This document shows, in pieces, positions 24,291 through 32,226 of a stretch of DNA of 58,975 nucleotides. Every line of letters begins with the position of its first letter. Position 1 is the stretch's first letter. The notes below the pieces were generated by a model that worked only from the letters and a program-made list of their open reading frames with translations, was not told the DNA's origin and made no database searches. Source of the DNA: Collinsella sp. AK_207A (GTDB lineage Bacteria; Actinomycetota; Coriobacteriia; Coriobacteriales; Coriobacteriaceae); NCBI RefSeq assembly GCF_902501965.1, contig NZ_CABWID010000005.1, forward strand, positions 1 through 58,975, read 5' to 3'. Both the position numbers and the translations under genes were made by a program.

Positions 24291-25511
24291 CTACAGCGAC
24301 GTCTGCACCACGCGCGGGTCCAGGCCCGACTGCGCCAGCGCCTCCACGATCTGCGCCTTGTGCTCCTCGCCAAAGGCCTCGATCGTCACCTTGAGCTCCA
24401 CCGCGGCGTTGCGGTTGGTGCTCACGAACTGGTTGTGCTCGAGCTTGATCACGTTGCCGTTCTGTTCCGCGATGATGCTCGCCACCTTCACCAGCATGCC
24501 GGGGCGGTCGGGCAGAAGCACGCTCATGGTGAAGATGCGACCGCGCTGGATGAGGCCGTGCTGCACCACGGAGCTCATGGTGATGACGTCCATGTTGCCG
24601 CCCGAGAGGATCGAGACCACGCGGCGACCGTCCGCAGGCAGGTGCTTCAGCGCGGCCACCGTCAGCAGACCGGAGTTCTCCACGATCATCTTGTGGTTCT
24701 CGACCATATCCAGGAAGGAGACGATGAGCTCCTCGTCCGGCACGGTGATGACGTCGTCCAGGTTCTCGCGCAGGTAGGGGAAGACCTGGTCGCCCACCTC
24801 GAGCACGGCGGTGCCGTCGGCGATGGTGTTGGCGGCGTCCAGGCGCACCGGGCACCCGGCCTCGAGCGCACGCGTGAGGCTGGGAGCGCCCGCCGGCTCC
24901 ACGCCGATCACCTTGATGTGCGGGTTGTGCAGCTTGGCGAAGGTGGACACGCCGCACGCCAGGCCGCCGCCGCCCACCGGCACCAAGATGGTGTCCACGA
25001 GCGGCAGCTCCTGCACGATCTCCATGGCGATGGTGCCCTGCCCCGTGGCGATGACGGGGTCGTTGAAGGGGTGCACGAACGTGAGGCCGCGCTCGTCCGC
25101 GAGCTTGAGGGCGTAGTCGCACGCCTCGTCGTACACGTCGCCCGCGAGCACCACCTCGGCGCCGAAGGCCTTGGTGCGCTCCACCTTGATGAGCGGCGTG
25201 GTGGTGGGCATGACCACCGTGGCGGGCACGCCGGCCCGCTGCGCCGCGTACGCCACGCCCTGCGCGTGGTTGCCGGCGCTCGCGGTGATGAGTCCGCGCG
25301 AGAGCTCGTCGGCCCCCAGGGTCGAGATCTTGTAGTAGGCGCCGCGCACCTTGTAGGCGCCCGTGCGCTGCATGTTCTCGGGCTTCAGCCACACGCGGTT
25401 GCCGCACTGCGCCGAAAGGTACGGGCTCTCGACGAGCTTCGTCTCCTGCGTAACGTCCTTGACCTTAAGGGATGCCTCCTCAAAGGCCTCCAACGTAAGC
25501 ATCTCGGTCAT
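24291..25511 (-). CDS. ilvA: Threonine ammonia-lyase (threonine deaminase)
   Basis: IlvA deaminates threonine to 2-oxobutyrate, the first step of isoleucine synthesis. The 406-residue protein is a PLP fold-type II enzyme: lysine in RTGAYKVRGAY binds PLP, and the glycine loop VPVGGGGLACG holds the phosphate. A C-terminal ACT-like domain (SVLLPDRPGMLVKVASII) indicates feedback control, as in the shorter single-ACT family. AGGGG precedes the ATG. It lies downstream of ilvC beyond a long palindrome. Confidence 0.95.
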   Translation of the reverse strand: MTEMLTLEAFEEASLKVKDVTQETKLVESPYLSAQCGNRVWLKPENMQRTGAYKVRGAYYKISTLGADELSRGLITASAGNHAQGVAYAAQRAGVPATVVMPTTTPLIKVERTKAFGAEVVLAGDVYDEACDYALKLADERGLTFVHPFNDPVIATGQGTIAMEIVQELPLVDTILVPVGGGGLACGVSTFAKLHNPHIKVIGVEPAGAPSLTRALEAGCPVRLDAANTIADGTAVLEVGDQVFPYLRENLDDVITVPDEELIVSFLDMVENHKMIVENSGLLTVAALKHLPADGRRVVSILSGGNMDVITMSSVVQHGLIQRGRIFTMSVLLPDRPGMLVKVASIIAEQNGNVIKLEHNQFVSTNRNAAVELKVTIEAFGEEHKAQIVEALAQSGLDPRVVQTSL

Positions 25512-25593
25512 GCGCGATTCCCCCTACAAGTCCGGTAACGTCTCAACCCCGTCACCCCATCGGGTCCTATTGTTCTCTTTCACCAACGCGGCC

Positions 25594-25708
25594 GTGGCGG
25601 TCGGTCGGGTTTCCCTGGGGCGACCTCCGCAGCGAACTGAACAAACACCGAAGGCGTTTGCCAGTCTCGCGAGGACTGAACCCCGGGGAAATCCCGACCA
25701 CCCCCCAC
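25594..25708. repeat. Long imperfect palindrome, element B
   Basis: Outer arms at 25594-25620 and 25681-25708 share GGTCGGG, TTTCCC and GGGG in mirrored order. Internally AGCGAACTGA (25631-25640) and CCAGTCTCGCGAGGAC (25661-25676) flank a small CAAAC/GTTTG hairpin. These two motifs are the same as in the element at 17516-17724. It lies between ilvC and ilvA and may end or attenuate the ilv transcript. Confidence 0.8.
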
Positions 25709-25724
25709 GCCCAGGCCAGCGTTC

Positions 25725-26720
25725 TTACTTCTTGATCCAGCTGAACATGGAGCGGATCTTCTCGCCCGTCTTCTCGATCGGGTGGCTGTTGATGGCCTCG
25801 CGCTGCTCGAGCAGCCACTTGTGGCCGTTGTTGCAGTCGTCCACGAACTCCTGGGCGAAGGAGCCGTCCTGAATGCGGGCCAGAATCTCCTTCATGGCGC
25901 GGCGGCTCTCGGCGTTGATGACCTTGGGGCCGGCGTAGTACTCGCCGTACTCGGCGGTGTTGGAGATGGAATAGTTCATGAAGTGGATGCCGCTCTCGTA
26001 CATGAGGTCGACGATCATCTTCATCTCGTGGTAGACCTCGAAGTAGGCCAGCTCCTCGGGGTAGCCCGCCTCGGTGAGGGTCTCGAAGCCCGCCTTGATC
26101 ATCTCGACCAGGCCGCCGCAGAGCACGGCCTGCTCGCCGAAGAGGTCCTCCTCGGTCTCATCCTTGAAGGTGGACTTGATGAGACCGGAGCGCGCGCCGC
26201 CGAGGCCCCAGGCGTAGCTCATCGCCACATCCCAAGCGTCGCCGGTGGCGTCCTGCTGCACGCACACCAGGTCGGGCACACCGGAGCCCTCGGTGTACTG
26301 ACGGCGGACGATGTGGCCCGGGCCCTTGGGGGCGACCATGATGACGTTCACGTCCTCGGGGGCCTTGATGTAGCCGTAGTGGATGTTGAAGCCGTGGGCG
26401 AAGGCCAGCGTGTCACCGGGCTTGAGGTGTTTGGCGATGTGCTCCTCGTACACCTTGGGCTGGGTCTCGTCCGGGGTGAGGATCATGATGACGTCGGCTT
26501 CCTCGGCCGCGGTGTCCACGTCCACCACCTTGAGGCCGGCCTCGCGCGCCTTCTCGGCGGAGGCGGAACTCTCGCGCAGGCCGACGCGCACGTCCACGCC
26601 GGAATCCATGAGGTTCAGCGCATGGGCGTGGCCCTGGGAGCCGTAGCCGATGATGGCCACCTTCTTGCCCTGGATGACCTCCGGCTTGCAGTCCTTCTCG
26701 TAAAAGATCTCAACGGCCAT
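25725..26720 (-). CDS. ilvC: Ketol-acid reductoisomerase
   Basis: IlvC isomerises and reduces acetolactate or acetohydroxybutyrate to the dihydroxy acids of valine and isoleucine synthesis. The 331-residue class I enzyme has the NAD(P)H loop [14 protein letters not shown], the [10 protein letters not shown] segment, and the acidic magnesium sites [16 protein letters not shown] and FEVYHEMK. Length is typical. It is the last gene of the ilvD-ilvB-ilvN-ilvC cluster. Confidence 0.98.
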   Translation of the reverse strand: MAVEIFYEKDCKPEVIQGKKVAIIGYGSQGHAHALNLMDSGVDVRVGLRESSASAEKAREAGLKVVDVDTAAEEADVIMILTPDETQPKVYEEHIAKHLKPGDTLAFAHGFNIHYGYIKAPEDVNVIMVAPKGPGHIVRRQYTEGSGVPDLVCVQQDATGDAWDVAMSYAWGLGGARSGLIKSTFKDETEEDLFGEQAVLCGGLVEMIKAGFETLTEAGYPEELAYFEVYHEMKMIVDLMYESGIHFMNYSISNTAEYGEYYAGPKVINAESRRAMKEILARIQDGSFAQEFVDDCNNGHKWLLEQREAINSHPIEKTGEKIRSMFSWIKK

Positions 26721-26795
26721 GGTAAATCTCCTTGTCTCTAGCCGTATGGAACCGAATTCTGGAGCGAGCGGGCGACTTGCCCGCCAGAATCTGCC

Positions 26796-27281
26796 TCAGT
26801 TGTCGTGGCTGCCGCGGGACATCGCGATCTTGCCCGTGCGGGTGAGTTGCTTGATGCCGTAGCCGCGGAAGAGGTCTTCCAGGGCGTCCAGCTTGCTCGA
26901 GGCGCCTGTGGCCTCCACGGTGAGGGTGTTCTTGCCCACGTCGACCACCTTGGCGCGGAACAGGTCCGCGATCTCGATGACCTCGTGGCGCCGCTCGGGC
27001 GTGGCGAGCACCTTGAAGAGCACGAGCTCGCGCTCCACGGTATCCGTGTCCGTGAGGTCGGACACCTTGAAGACCGAGACCAGCTTGTGCAGCTGCTTGG
27101 TGATCTGCTCGAAGCCCATGGGGTCGGCGTCCACGATGATGGTCATGCGCGAGAGCGTCTCGTCCTCGGTGGGTGCCACGGTCAGCGAGTCGATGTTGAA
27201 GCCGCGACGGCTGATCATGCCCGTCACGCGGGAGAGCACGCCGCTCTTGTTCTCAACGAGCACGGAGAGGATGTGCCTCAT
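26796..27281 (-). CDS. ilvN: Acetolactate synthase small (regulatory) subunit
   Basis: This subunit binds valine and activates the catalytic subunit. The 161-residue protein has an N-terminal ACT domain beginning MRHILSVLVENKSGVLSRVTG and a C-terminal domain ending with the IKQLTRTGKIAMSRG segment. The ATG at 27281 follows GGGAGG and starts one base after the ilvB stop, so the pair is translationally coupled. Confidence 0.97.
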   Translation of the reverse strand: MRHILSVLVENKSGVLSRVTGMISRRGFNIDSLTVAPTEDETLSRMTIIVDADPMGFEQITKQLHKLVSVFKVSDLTDTDTVERELVLFKVLATPERRHEVIEIADLFRAKVVDVGKNTLTVEATGASSKLDALEDLFRGYGIKQLTRTGKIAMSRGSHDN

Positions 27282-27282
27282 C

Positions 27283-29163
27283 TCACTCGCCTCCCTTCGC
27301 GGGCGCGGCGCCCGGCGCGGCGGCGCCGCCCTGGCCAAAGCCCTTCTCGCTCACGCGCACGCCGCCGAGCGTGACGTCCAGCGCGCCGATGATGTCGTCG
27401 ATGGGCGCGCCCGGCGCCACCATGGGGTACACGGTCTGGTCCACGGGGATGGCCACGTCCAGCAGGTAGGGGCCGTCCGCGGCGAGCATCTCGTCGAGTG
27501 CGGCGTCCACCTCGGCGGGATCCTCGATGCGGCGGGCCTGCCAGCCGTAGGCATCGGCCAGCTTGACGAAGTCGGGGTTCGCCGCCAGCTCGGTGAAGCT
27601 GTAGCGCTCGTGGTAGAAGAGCCGCTGCCACTGGTGCACCATGCCGAGCGCGCGGTTGTCGATGACAAGCACCTTCACCGCCACGCCGTTGATGGCCGCC
27701 GTGGCCATCTCCTGCGTGTTCATCTGGAAGGACCCGTCGCCCGCGATGCAGACCACCTGGTCCTCCGGGCAGCCGATCTTGGCGCCGATGGCTGCAGGGA
27801 AGCCGAAGCCCATGGTACCGAGGCCGCCGCTCGAGATGAACGTGCGGGCGTGCTCGCGGTGGATCTGCTGGTGCGCCCACATCTGGTGCTGGCCCACCTC
27901 GGTGGTGACCACGCTCGCCTCGGGGTCGAGCTTCTCGGAGAGCTCGTGCAGCACCACCTCGGGCGCGATCTTGTCGGGATAGTCTTTGAACTCGTCGGTG
28001 TAGAACGGCCAGCGCTCGCGCCAGGAGAAGACCTCCTGCGTCCACGCCTCGCCCACCGGCTTGGCGTCCACCTTGGCCAGGCGCTCGTTGATGGCGGCAA
28101 GCACCACGCGGGCATCGCCCACGATGGGCACCGCCGGGTCGATGATCTTGCCGATCTCAGCCGGGTCGATGTCGATATGGATGACCTTGGCGTGCGGCGC
28201 GAACTCGGAAACCTTGCCTGTCACGCGGTCGGAGAAGCGCGCGCCCACGGCGATGAGCAGGTCGCACTCCGTCACCGCCATGTTGGCGTACTTGGAGCCG
28301 TGCATGCCCACGGGGCCGAGGTTCAGCGGGTTGGAGCAGCGCATGGCGCCCTTGCCCATGAGCGAGGTGACCACCGGCGCGCTGATGCGCTCGGCGAGCT
28401 CGGTCAGCTCCGCGCACGCATGGCTCGCCACGATGCCGCCGCCCGCGTAGATGAGCGGGCGCGTGCTGCCCTGGATGAGCTGGACCGCCTGGCGCACCTG
28501 ACGGGCGTTGCCCTTGTAGGTGGGCCGGTAGCTGGGGATGCTCACGCTGTCGGGATAGTGGAACACCATCTCGGAACCCGAGAGGTCGGAGGGGACGTCG
28601 ATGAGCACGGGGCCGGGACGACCGGTGCTCGCGATGTAGAACGCCTCGCGGAAGGTCTTCGTCAGGTCATCGGTGGACTGCAGGAGGAAGCTGTGCTTCA
28701 CCACGGGCATGGTGATGCCCACGATGTCGGCCTCCTGGAAGGCGTCCGTGCCGATAACCCCGCGCGTGACCTGGCCGGTGATGATCACCATGGGCACCGA
28801 GTCCATGTAGGCCGTGGCAATGCCCGTCACCGTGTTGGTGGCGCCGGGACCGGAGGTGACAAGCACCACGCCCACCTTGCCCGTGGCGCGCGCGTAGCCG
28901 TCGGCCATGTGCGCGGCGCCCTGCTCGTGGCGCGCGAGGACGTGGTGGATCTTCTTGCTGTCGTAGAGCGCGTCGTAGATCTTGATAGCCTGGCCGCCGG
29001 GGTAGCCGAAGATCGTGTCCACGCCCTCGGCCTCCAGGCTGGCGATGATGGCCTGGGCGCCCGTCATCGTCTTGCCCTCGTGCTCGGTGTTGCTGCCGGG
29101 GCCGTTCGGCTTGCCCTCGATGGCGCGCTGCTTGCGCTCGAGCTTCTCCTGGGTGGTCATCAT
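27283..29163 (-). CDS. ilvB: Acetolactate synthase large (catalytic) subunit
   Basis: IlvB is a thiamine-diphosphate enzyme joining pyruvate with pyruvate or 2-oxobutyrate. In the 626-residue protein the catalytic glutamate is in HEQGAAHMADGYAR and the thiamine diphosphate motif begins GDGSFQMN. The ATG at 29163 overlaps the ilvD stop in an ATGA arrangement. The N-terminus has about 30 residues before GAQAIIASLEAEGVD, within the family range. Confidence 0.97.
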   Translation of the reverse strand: MMTTQEKLERKQRAIEGKPNGPGSNTEHEGKTMTGAQAIIASLEAEGVDTIFGYPGGQAIKIYDALYDSKKIHHVLARHEQGAAHMADGYARATGKVGVVLVTSGPGATNTVTGIATAYMDSVPMVIITGQVTRGVIGTDAFQEADIVGITMPVVKHSFLLQSTDDLTKTFREAFYIASTGRPGPVLIDVPSDLSGSEMVFHYPDSVSIPSYRPTYKGNARQVRQAVQLIQGSTRPLIYAGGGIVASHACAELTELAERISAPVVTSLMGKGAMRCSNPLNLGPVGMHGSKYANMAVTECDLLIAVGARFSDRVTGKVSEFAPHAKVIHIDIDPAEIGKIIDPAVPIVGDARVVLAAINERLAKVDAKPVGEAWTQEVFSWRERWPFYTDEFKDYPDKIAPEVVLHELSEKLDPEASVVTTEVGQHQMWAHQQIHREHARTFISSGGLGTMGFGFPAAIGAKIGCPEDQVVCIAGDGSFQMNTQEMATAAINGVAVKVLVIDNRALGMVHQWQRLFYHERYSFTELAANPDFVKLADAYGWQARRIEDPAEVDAALDEMLAADGPYLLDVAIPVDQTVYPMVAPGAPIDDIIGALDVTLGGVRVSEKGFGQGGAAAPGAAPAKGGE

Positions 29164-30824
29164 GAGAGGTACGCTCCCTTGTCGGCGCTGGTAACGAGCT
29201 TGGCGTAGCGCGAGAGCACGCCGGTGGTGTACTTGGGTGCGGGCGGCTGCCAGGCGACGCGGCGCTGGGCCAGAACGTCGTCCGCCACGTCGAGCTCGAT
29301 CGAGCCGGCCTCGATGTCGATCTTGATGGTGTCGCCGTCCTCGACGAGCGCGATGGGGCCGCCTGCCGCGGCCTCGGGCGAGATGTGCCCGATGGCGGGG
29401 CCCTTGGTGGCGCCGGAGAAGCGGCCGTCCGTGATGAGCGCGCAGGAGTGGTCGAGTCCCATGCCGCAGATCACGCTCGTGGGCGTGAGCATCTCGCGCA
29501 TGCCGGGGCCGCCGGCCGGGCCCTCGTAGCGGATGACCACCACGTCGCCCGCGTGGATCTGCCCGCCGAGGATGGCCTTGCAGGCCTCCTCCTCGGAGTC
29601 GAAGCAGCGCGCGGTGCCGGTGAACTGGTACATATCCGGGGAGACGGCGCTCTTCTTGACCACGCCGCAATCCGGCGCGAGGTTGCCGCGGAGCACCTTG
29701 AGGCCGCCCTGCTGCGAGTAGGCGTTCTCCACGTGGCGGACGACCTCGCCGTCGGCCGCGCTCGCCGCAGCGATCCACTCCGCCATGGTCCCGTGGCAGG
29801 TGAGCGCGCTGTCGTCCAGCTTGCCCGCACGTCCCAACTCGCCGATGATCGCCGAGATGCCGCCCACGTCGTTCAGGTCCTGGATGTGGAGCGGACCCGC
29901 CGGGGCGATGCGGACGATGTTGGGCGTCTCGGCGGCCACGCGGTCCCAGTCCTCCATGGTGACGGGATGGCCGGCGGCGTGCGCGATGGCCGTGAGGTGC
30001 AGCATCGTGTTGGTGGAGCCACCGAAGGCCATGTCGAGCGCCATGCCGTTGTGGATGGCGGCCGGCGTGATGAGGTCGAGCGCGGTGACGCCCTCCCGCA
30101 GGAGCTCCATCACCTTCATGCCCGCGTGCTTGGCCAGGCGGACGCGCTCGGAGTACACGGCGGGCACGGTGCCGTTACCGGGGAGCGCGATGCCGAGCGC
30201 CTCCGAGAGGCAGCAGATGGAGTTGGCGGTGAACATGCCCGAGCAGCTGCCGCAAGTGGGGCAGGCCGTGTTCTCGAGCCAGTGGCACTCCTCCTCGGTC
30301 ATCTTGCCGGCGGTCACCTGGCCCACGGCGTCGAAGAGGGAGTTCAGGTCGGTCTGCTCGCCGTGGCGCCCGCGACCGGCGAGCATGGGGCCGCCGGAGA
30401 CGAGCACGGTGGGGATGTTCAGACGGCACGCGGCGATGAGCATGCCGGGAACGATCTTGTCGCAGGAGGGGATGAGCACCATGGCGTCGAACTGATGTCC
30501 CTGCACGGCGCATTCCACGGAATCGGCGATGACCTCGCGCGAGGTCAAGCTGTAGCGCATACCCTCGTGGTTCATGGCGATGCCGTCGCACACGCCGATG
30601 GTGTTCACCTGCAGCGGGGTGCCGCCTGCCATGCTGATGCCGACCTTCACGGCCTCGGCGATCTTATCCAGGTGAATGTGGCCGGGAATGACCTCGTTCT
30701 GCGAGGAGACGACGGCGACGAGTGGGCGGTCGAGCTCCTCGTCCGTCAGGCCGTCCGCCTTGAGGAGGCTCCGGTGCGGGGCACGGGCCAGTCCTTTCTT
30801 GATGGCATCGCTGCGAAGCTGCAT
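29160..30824 (-). CDS. ilvD: Dihydroxy-acid dehydratase
   Basis: IlvD removes water from dihydroxy acids to give the keto-acid precursors of valine and isoleucine, using an iron-sulfur cluster. The 554-residue protein has the cluster cysteines in PSCDKIVPGM and CGSCSGMFTANSI, and the C-terminal TDGRFSGATKGPAIGH. GAGGGAG precedes the ATG. It is the first gene of the ilv operon, behind a 270-base leader with T-box-like features. Confidence 0.97.
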   Translation of the reverse strand: MQLRSDAIKKGLARAPHRSLLKADGLTDEELDRPLVAVVSSQNEVIPGHIHLDKIAEAVKVGISMAGGTPLQVNTIGVCDGIAMNHEGMRYSLTSREVIADSVECAVQGHQFDAMVLIPSCDKIVPGMLIAACRLNIPTVLVSGGPMLAGRGRHGEQTDLNSLFDAVGQVTAGKMTEEECHWLENTACPTCGSCSGMFTANSICCLSEALGIALPGNGTVPAVYSERVRLAKHAGMKVMELLREGVTALDLITPAAIHNGMALDMAFGGSTNTMLHLTAIAHAAGHPVTMEDWDRVAAETPNIVRIAPAGPLHIQDLNDVGGISAIIGELGRAGKLDDSALTCHGTMAEWIAAASAADGEVVRHVENAYSQQGGLKVLRGNLAPDCGVVKKSAVSPDMYQFTGTARCFDSEEEACKAILGGQIHAGDVVVIRYEGPAGGPGMREMLTPTSVICGMGLDHSCALITDGRFSGATKGPAIGHISPEAAAGGPIALVEDGDTIKIDIEAGSIELDVADDVLAQRRVAWQPPAPKYTTGVLSRYAKLVTSADKGAYLS

Positions 30825-31093
30825 GTGCTTCTCCCTCTCTTCTCTGGACGCCCGGATGGTGCGGCTGAGAATTGCGAGGGCGAACCCGTACGGGGGCTTC
30901 CTCGATGCCTATAACGGTGGCGGCCGGCCCGGGGTACGCGAGCGCTGGCAACCGGGGGTGACCGGTGCGAGCGACGCTTCGCCCAAGCTGCTCGAGGGTG
31001 GTTCTGAGCCGTCCGACACAGGTTCTCAAACACTTCCTGCTCTCTGTGGGACGGATGCGGCCCGTACTGGTCCTGTCATCGCAGTTCTCGTGG
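30825..31093 (-). promoter_or_regulatory. T-box-like leader of ilvDBNC
   Basis: The minus-strand leader has T-box stem I signs in order: a base pairing (CCCA-CTGC with GCAG-TGGG), GATGA (31076-31080), AGTA (31065-31068), a CCGTCC/GGACGG helix, AGAGAG (31040-31045), a distal loop CAGG, GTTTGAGAA, CCTG, then GAACCA where the specifier would fall. The aligned specifier is ACC (31000-31002, minus), a threonine codon, instead of an isoleucine, leucine or valine codon. A canonical TGGNACCGCG antiterminator was not found, so a translational or degenerate type must be assumed. The call is tentative. Confidence 0.5.
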
Positions 31094-31099
31094 GTCGGT

Positions 31100-31128
31100 A
31101 CTTTACTCCACCAAAGCGGGGAGCGCAA
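31100..31128 (-). promoter_or_regulatory. Promoter of the ilvD operon
   Basis: On the minus strand TTGCGC (31123-31128) and TAAAGT (31100-31105) are separated by 17 bases. The -35 matches that of tRNA-Gly in the same window. The transcript would start near 31093, leaving a leader of about 270 bases. The -35 box lies within a hairpin that also follows thrB. Confidence 0.65.
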
Positions 31129-31199
31129 CAACGCAATCGGGGCAACTCGCGAACGGCGAATCGCCCCGTTGGTTCCTCGAGGTTTCTGGCGCTCCCGAC
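31117..31199. repeat. Nested hairpin between thrB and ilvD (element E)
   Basis: GGGGAGCGC (31119-31127) mirrors GCGCTCCC near the thrB end, and CGGGGC mirrors GCCCCG inside it. It would form a long stem just past the thrB stop and may be its terminator. It also contains TCCTCG and TTTCTGG segments similar to one core motif of elements A and B in inverted orientation. Confidence 0.55.
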
Positions 31200-31200
31200 C

Positions 31201-32082
31201 CTACAGGTACTCGATCTGCGCGCCGGCGGTATCGCAGGAGAGGATGTGCGTGGCGCAGGCGGGGAACTGCTCGTGCAGGCGCACCTGCAGGAACTTCGCC
31301 ACGATGGTGTCGTCCGTCACGGCCATGAGGGTGGAGCCGGAACCCGAGATCCACATGGTCTTGGCGCCTCCCGTCAGGCAGGTCTCGCGGATGGCGTCGT
31401 AGTCGGGGATGAGCTTGCGGCGGTAGGGCTCCTGCAGGCGGTCGTCGTTGGCGGCGGCGATCAGGTCAGCGTCGCCCGTCTCGAGCCCGCGCGTGAGGCC
31501 GGCCACGCGGCCCATCTGCCACACGGCGGTGGAGAGCGGAATCTCGCGCGGCACCACCTTGCGCGCCTCGCTCGTGTGCACCTCGTAGGGAGGGATGACG
31601 GTGATGAACTGTAGCTTGTCGCTCACGTCGTAGCGCAGGCAGCGCGGGAGCTCCCCTTCCGGCGTGAACGAGCACACCGCTCCGCCGAGCAGCGCGGGCG
31701 CCACGTTATCGGGATGGCCCTCCACGCTCGTGGCGATGGCGACGAGCTCCTCGCGGCCCACGGTGTGCCCCGTGAGCGCCGCCGCGGCCATGATGCCCGC
31801 CACCACGCAGGTGGAGCTGGAGCCCAGACCGCGCGCCACGGGCACGTCGGTGGCGATGTCGATACTCACCGGGAACGGCTCCACGCCCCAGGCGGCGAGC
31901 GCGTCCACGAACGACACGTAGACCAGGTTGTCCTCGTTTTGGAACTCCTCGGGGCAGCCGGTGATGGTCAGCTCGTCCGCGCGGTCGAAGGTGAAGTGCG
32001 AGTACAGGCTCACCGCCATGCCGAGCGTGTCGTAGCCGATGCCCAGGTTGGCCGAGGTTGCCGGTACGGTGATCTTGATCAT
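31201..32082 (-). CDS. thrB: Homoserine kinase
   Basis: ThrB phosphorylates homoserine, giving the substrate of ThrC. The 293-residue GHMP kinase has the phosphate-binding motif PVARGLGSSST, the N-terminal PATSANLGIGYDTLG and the C-terminal ISGSGSTLMAV. Length is normal. It follows thrC on the minus strand with a large perfect hairpin in between and precedes the ilvD leader. Confidence 0.96.
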   Translation of the reverse strand: MIKITVPATSANLGIGYDTLGMAVSLYSHFTFDRADELTITGCPEEFQNEDNLVYVSFVDALAAWGVEPFPVSIDIATDVPVARGLGSSSTCVVAGIMAAAALTGHTVGREELVAIATSVEGHPDNVAPALLGGAVCSFTPEGELPRCLRYDVSDKLQFITVIPPYEVHTSEARKVVPREIPLSTAVWQMGRVAGLTRGLETGDADLIAAANDDRLQEPYRRKLIPDYDAIRETCLTGGAKTMWISGSGSTLMAVTDDTIVAKFLQVRLHEQFPACATHILSCDTAGAQIEYL

Positions 32083-32100
32083 GTTGGAAGCTCCCTTGAA

Positions 32101-32211
32101 GGACGGGTCGGGAGCACCGCCCGTCGCTCGGTCAGTCCTGCCCGCACGGAGGCGCCCCAGGCGCCTCCGACTCGTGCGGAATCTACGACGGGCGGCGCTC
32201 CCGACCCGTCC
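32101..32211. repeat. Long near-perfect hairpin between thrC and thrB (element D)
   Basis: The arms at 32101-32126 and 32186-32211 match at 25 of 26 positions. A second stem inside pairs CCGCAC (32142-32147) with GTGCGG (32174-32179) and GGAGGCGCC (32148-32156) with GGCGCCTCC (32160-32168). It fills nearly all of the intercistronic space. It could reduce thrB expression relative to thrC, or be another member of the palindrome family. Confidence 0.85.
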
Positions 32212-32226
32212 GCCTCGTATCCCCTT

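Noticed and set aside
30960-31010. Plus-strand GAGGGTGGTTCTGAGC as a possible T-box antiterminator
   Set aside because: It resembles a T-box motif only in the first half and lies on the strand opposite to the genes it would control. The minus-strand features are more coherent.
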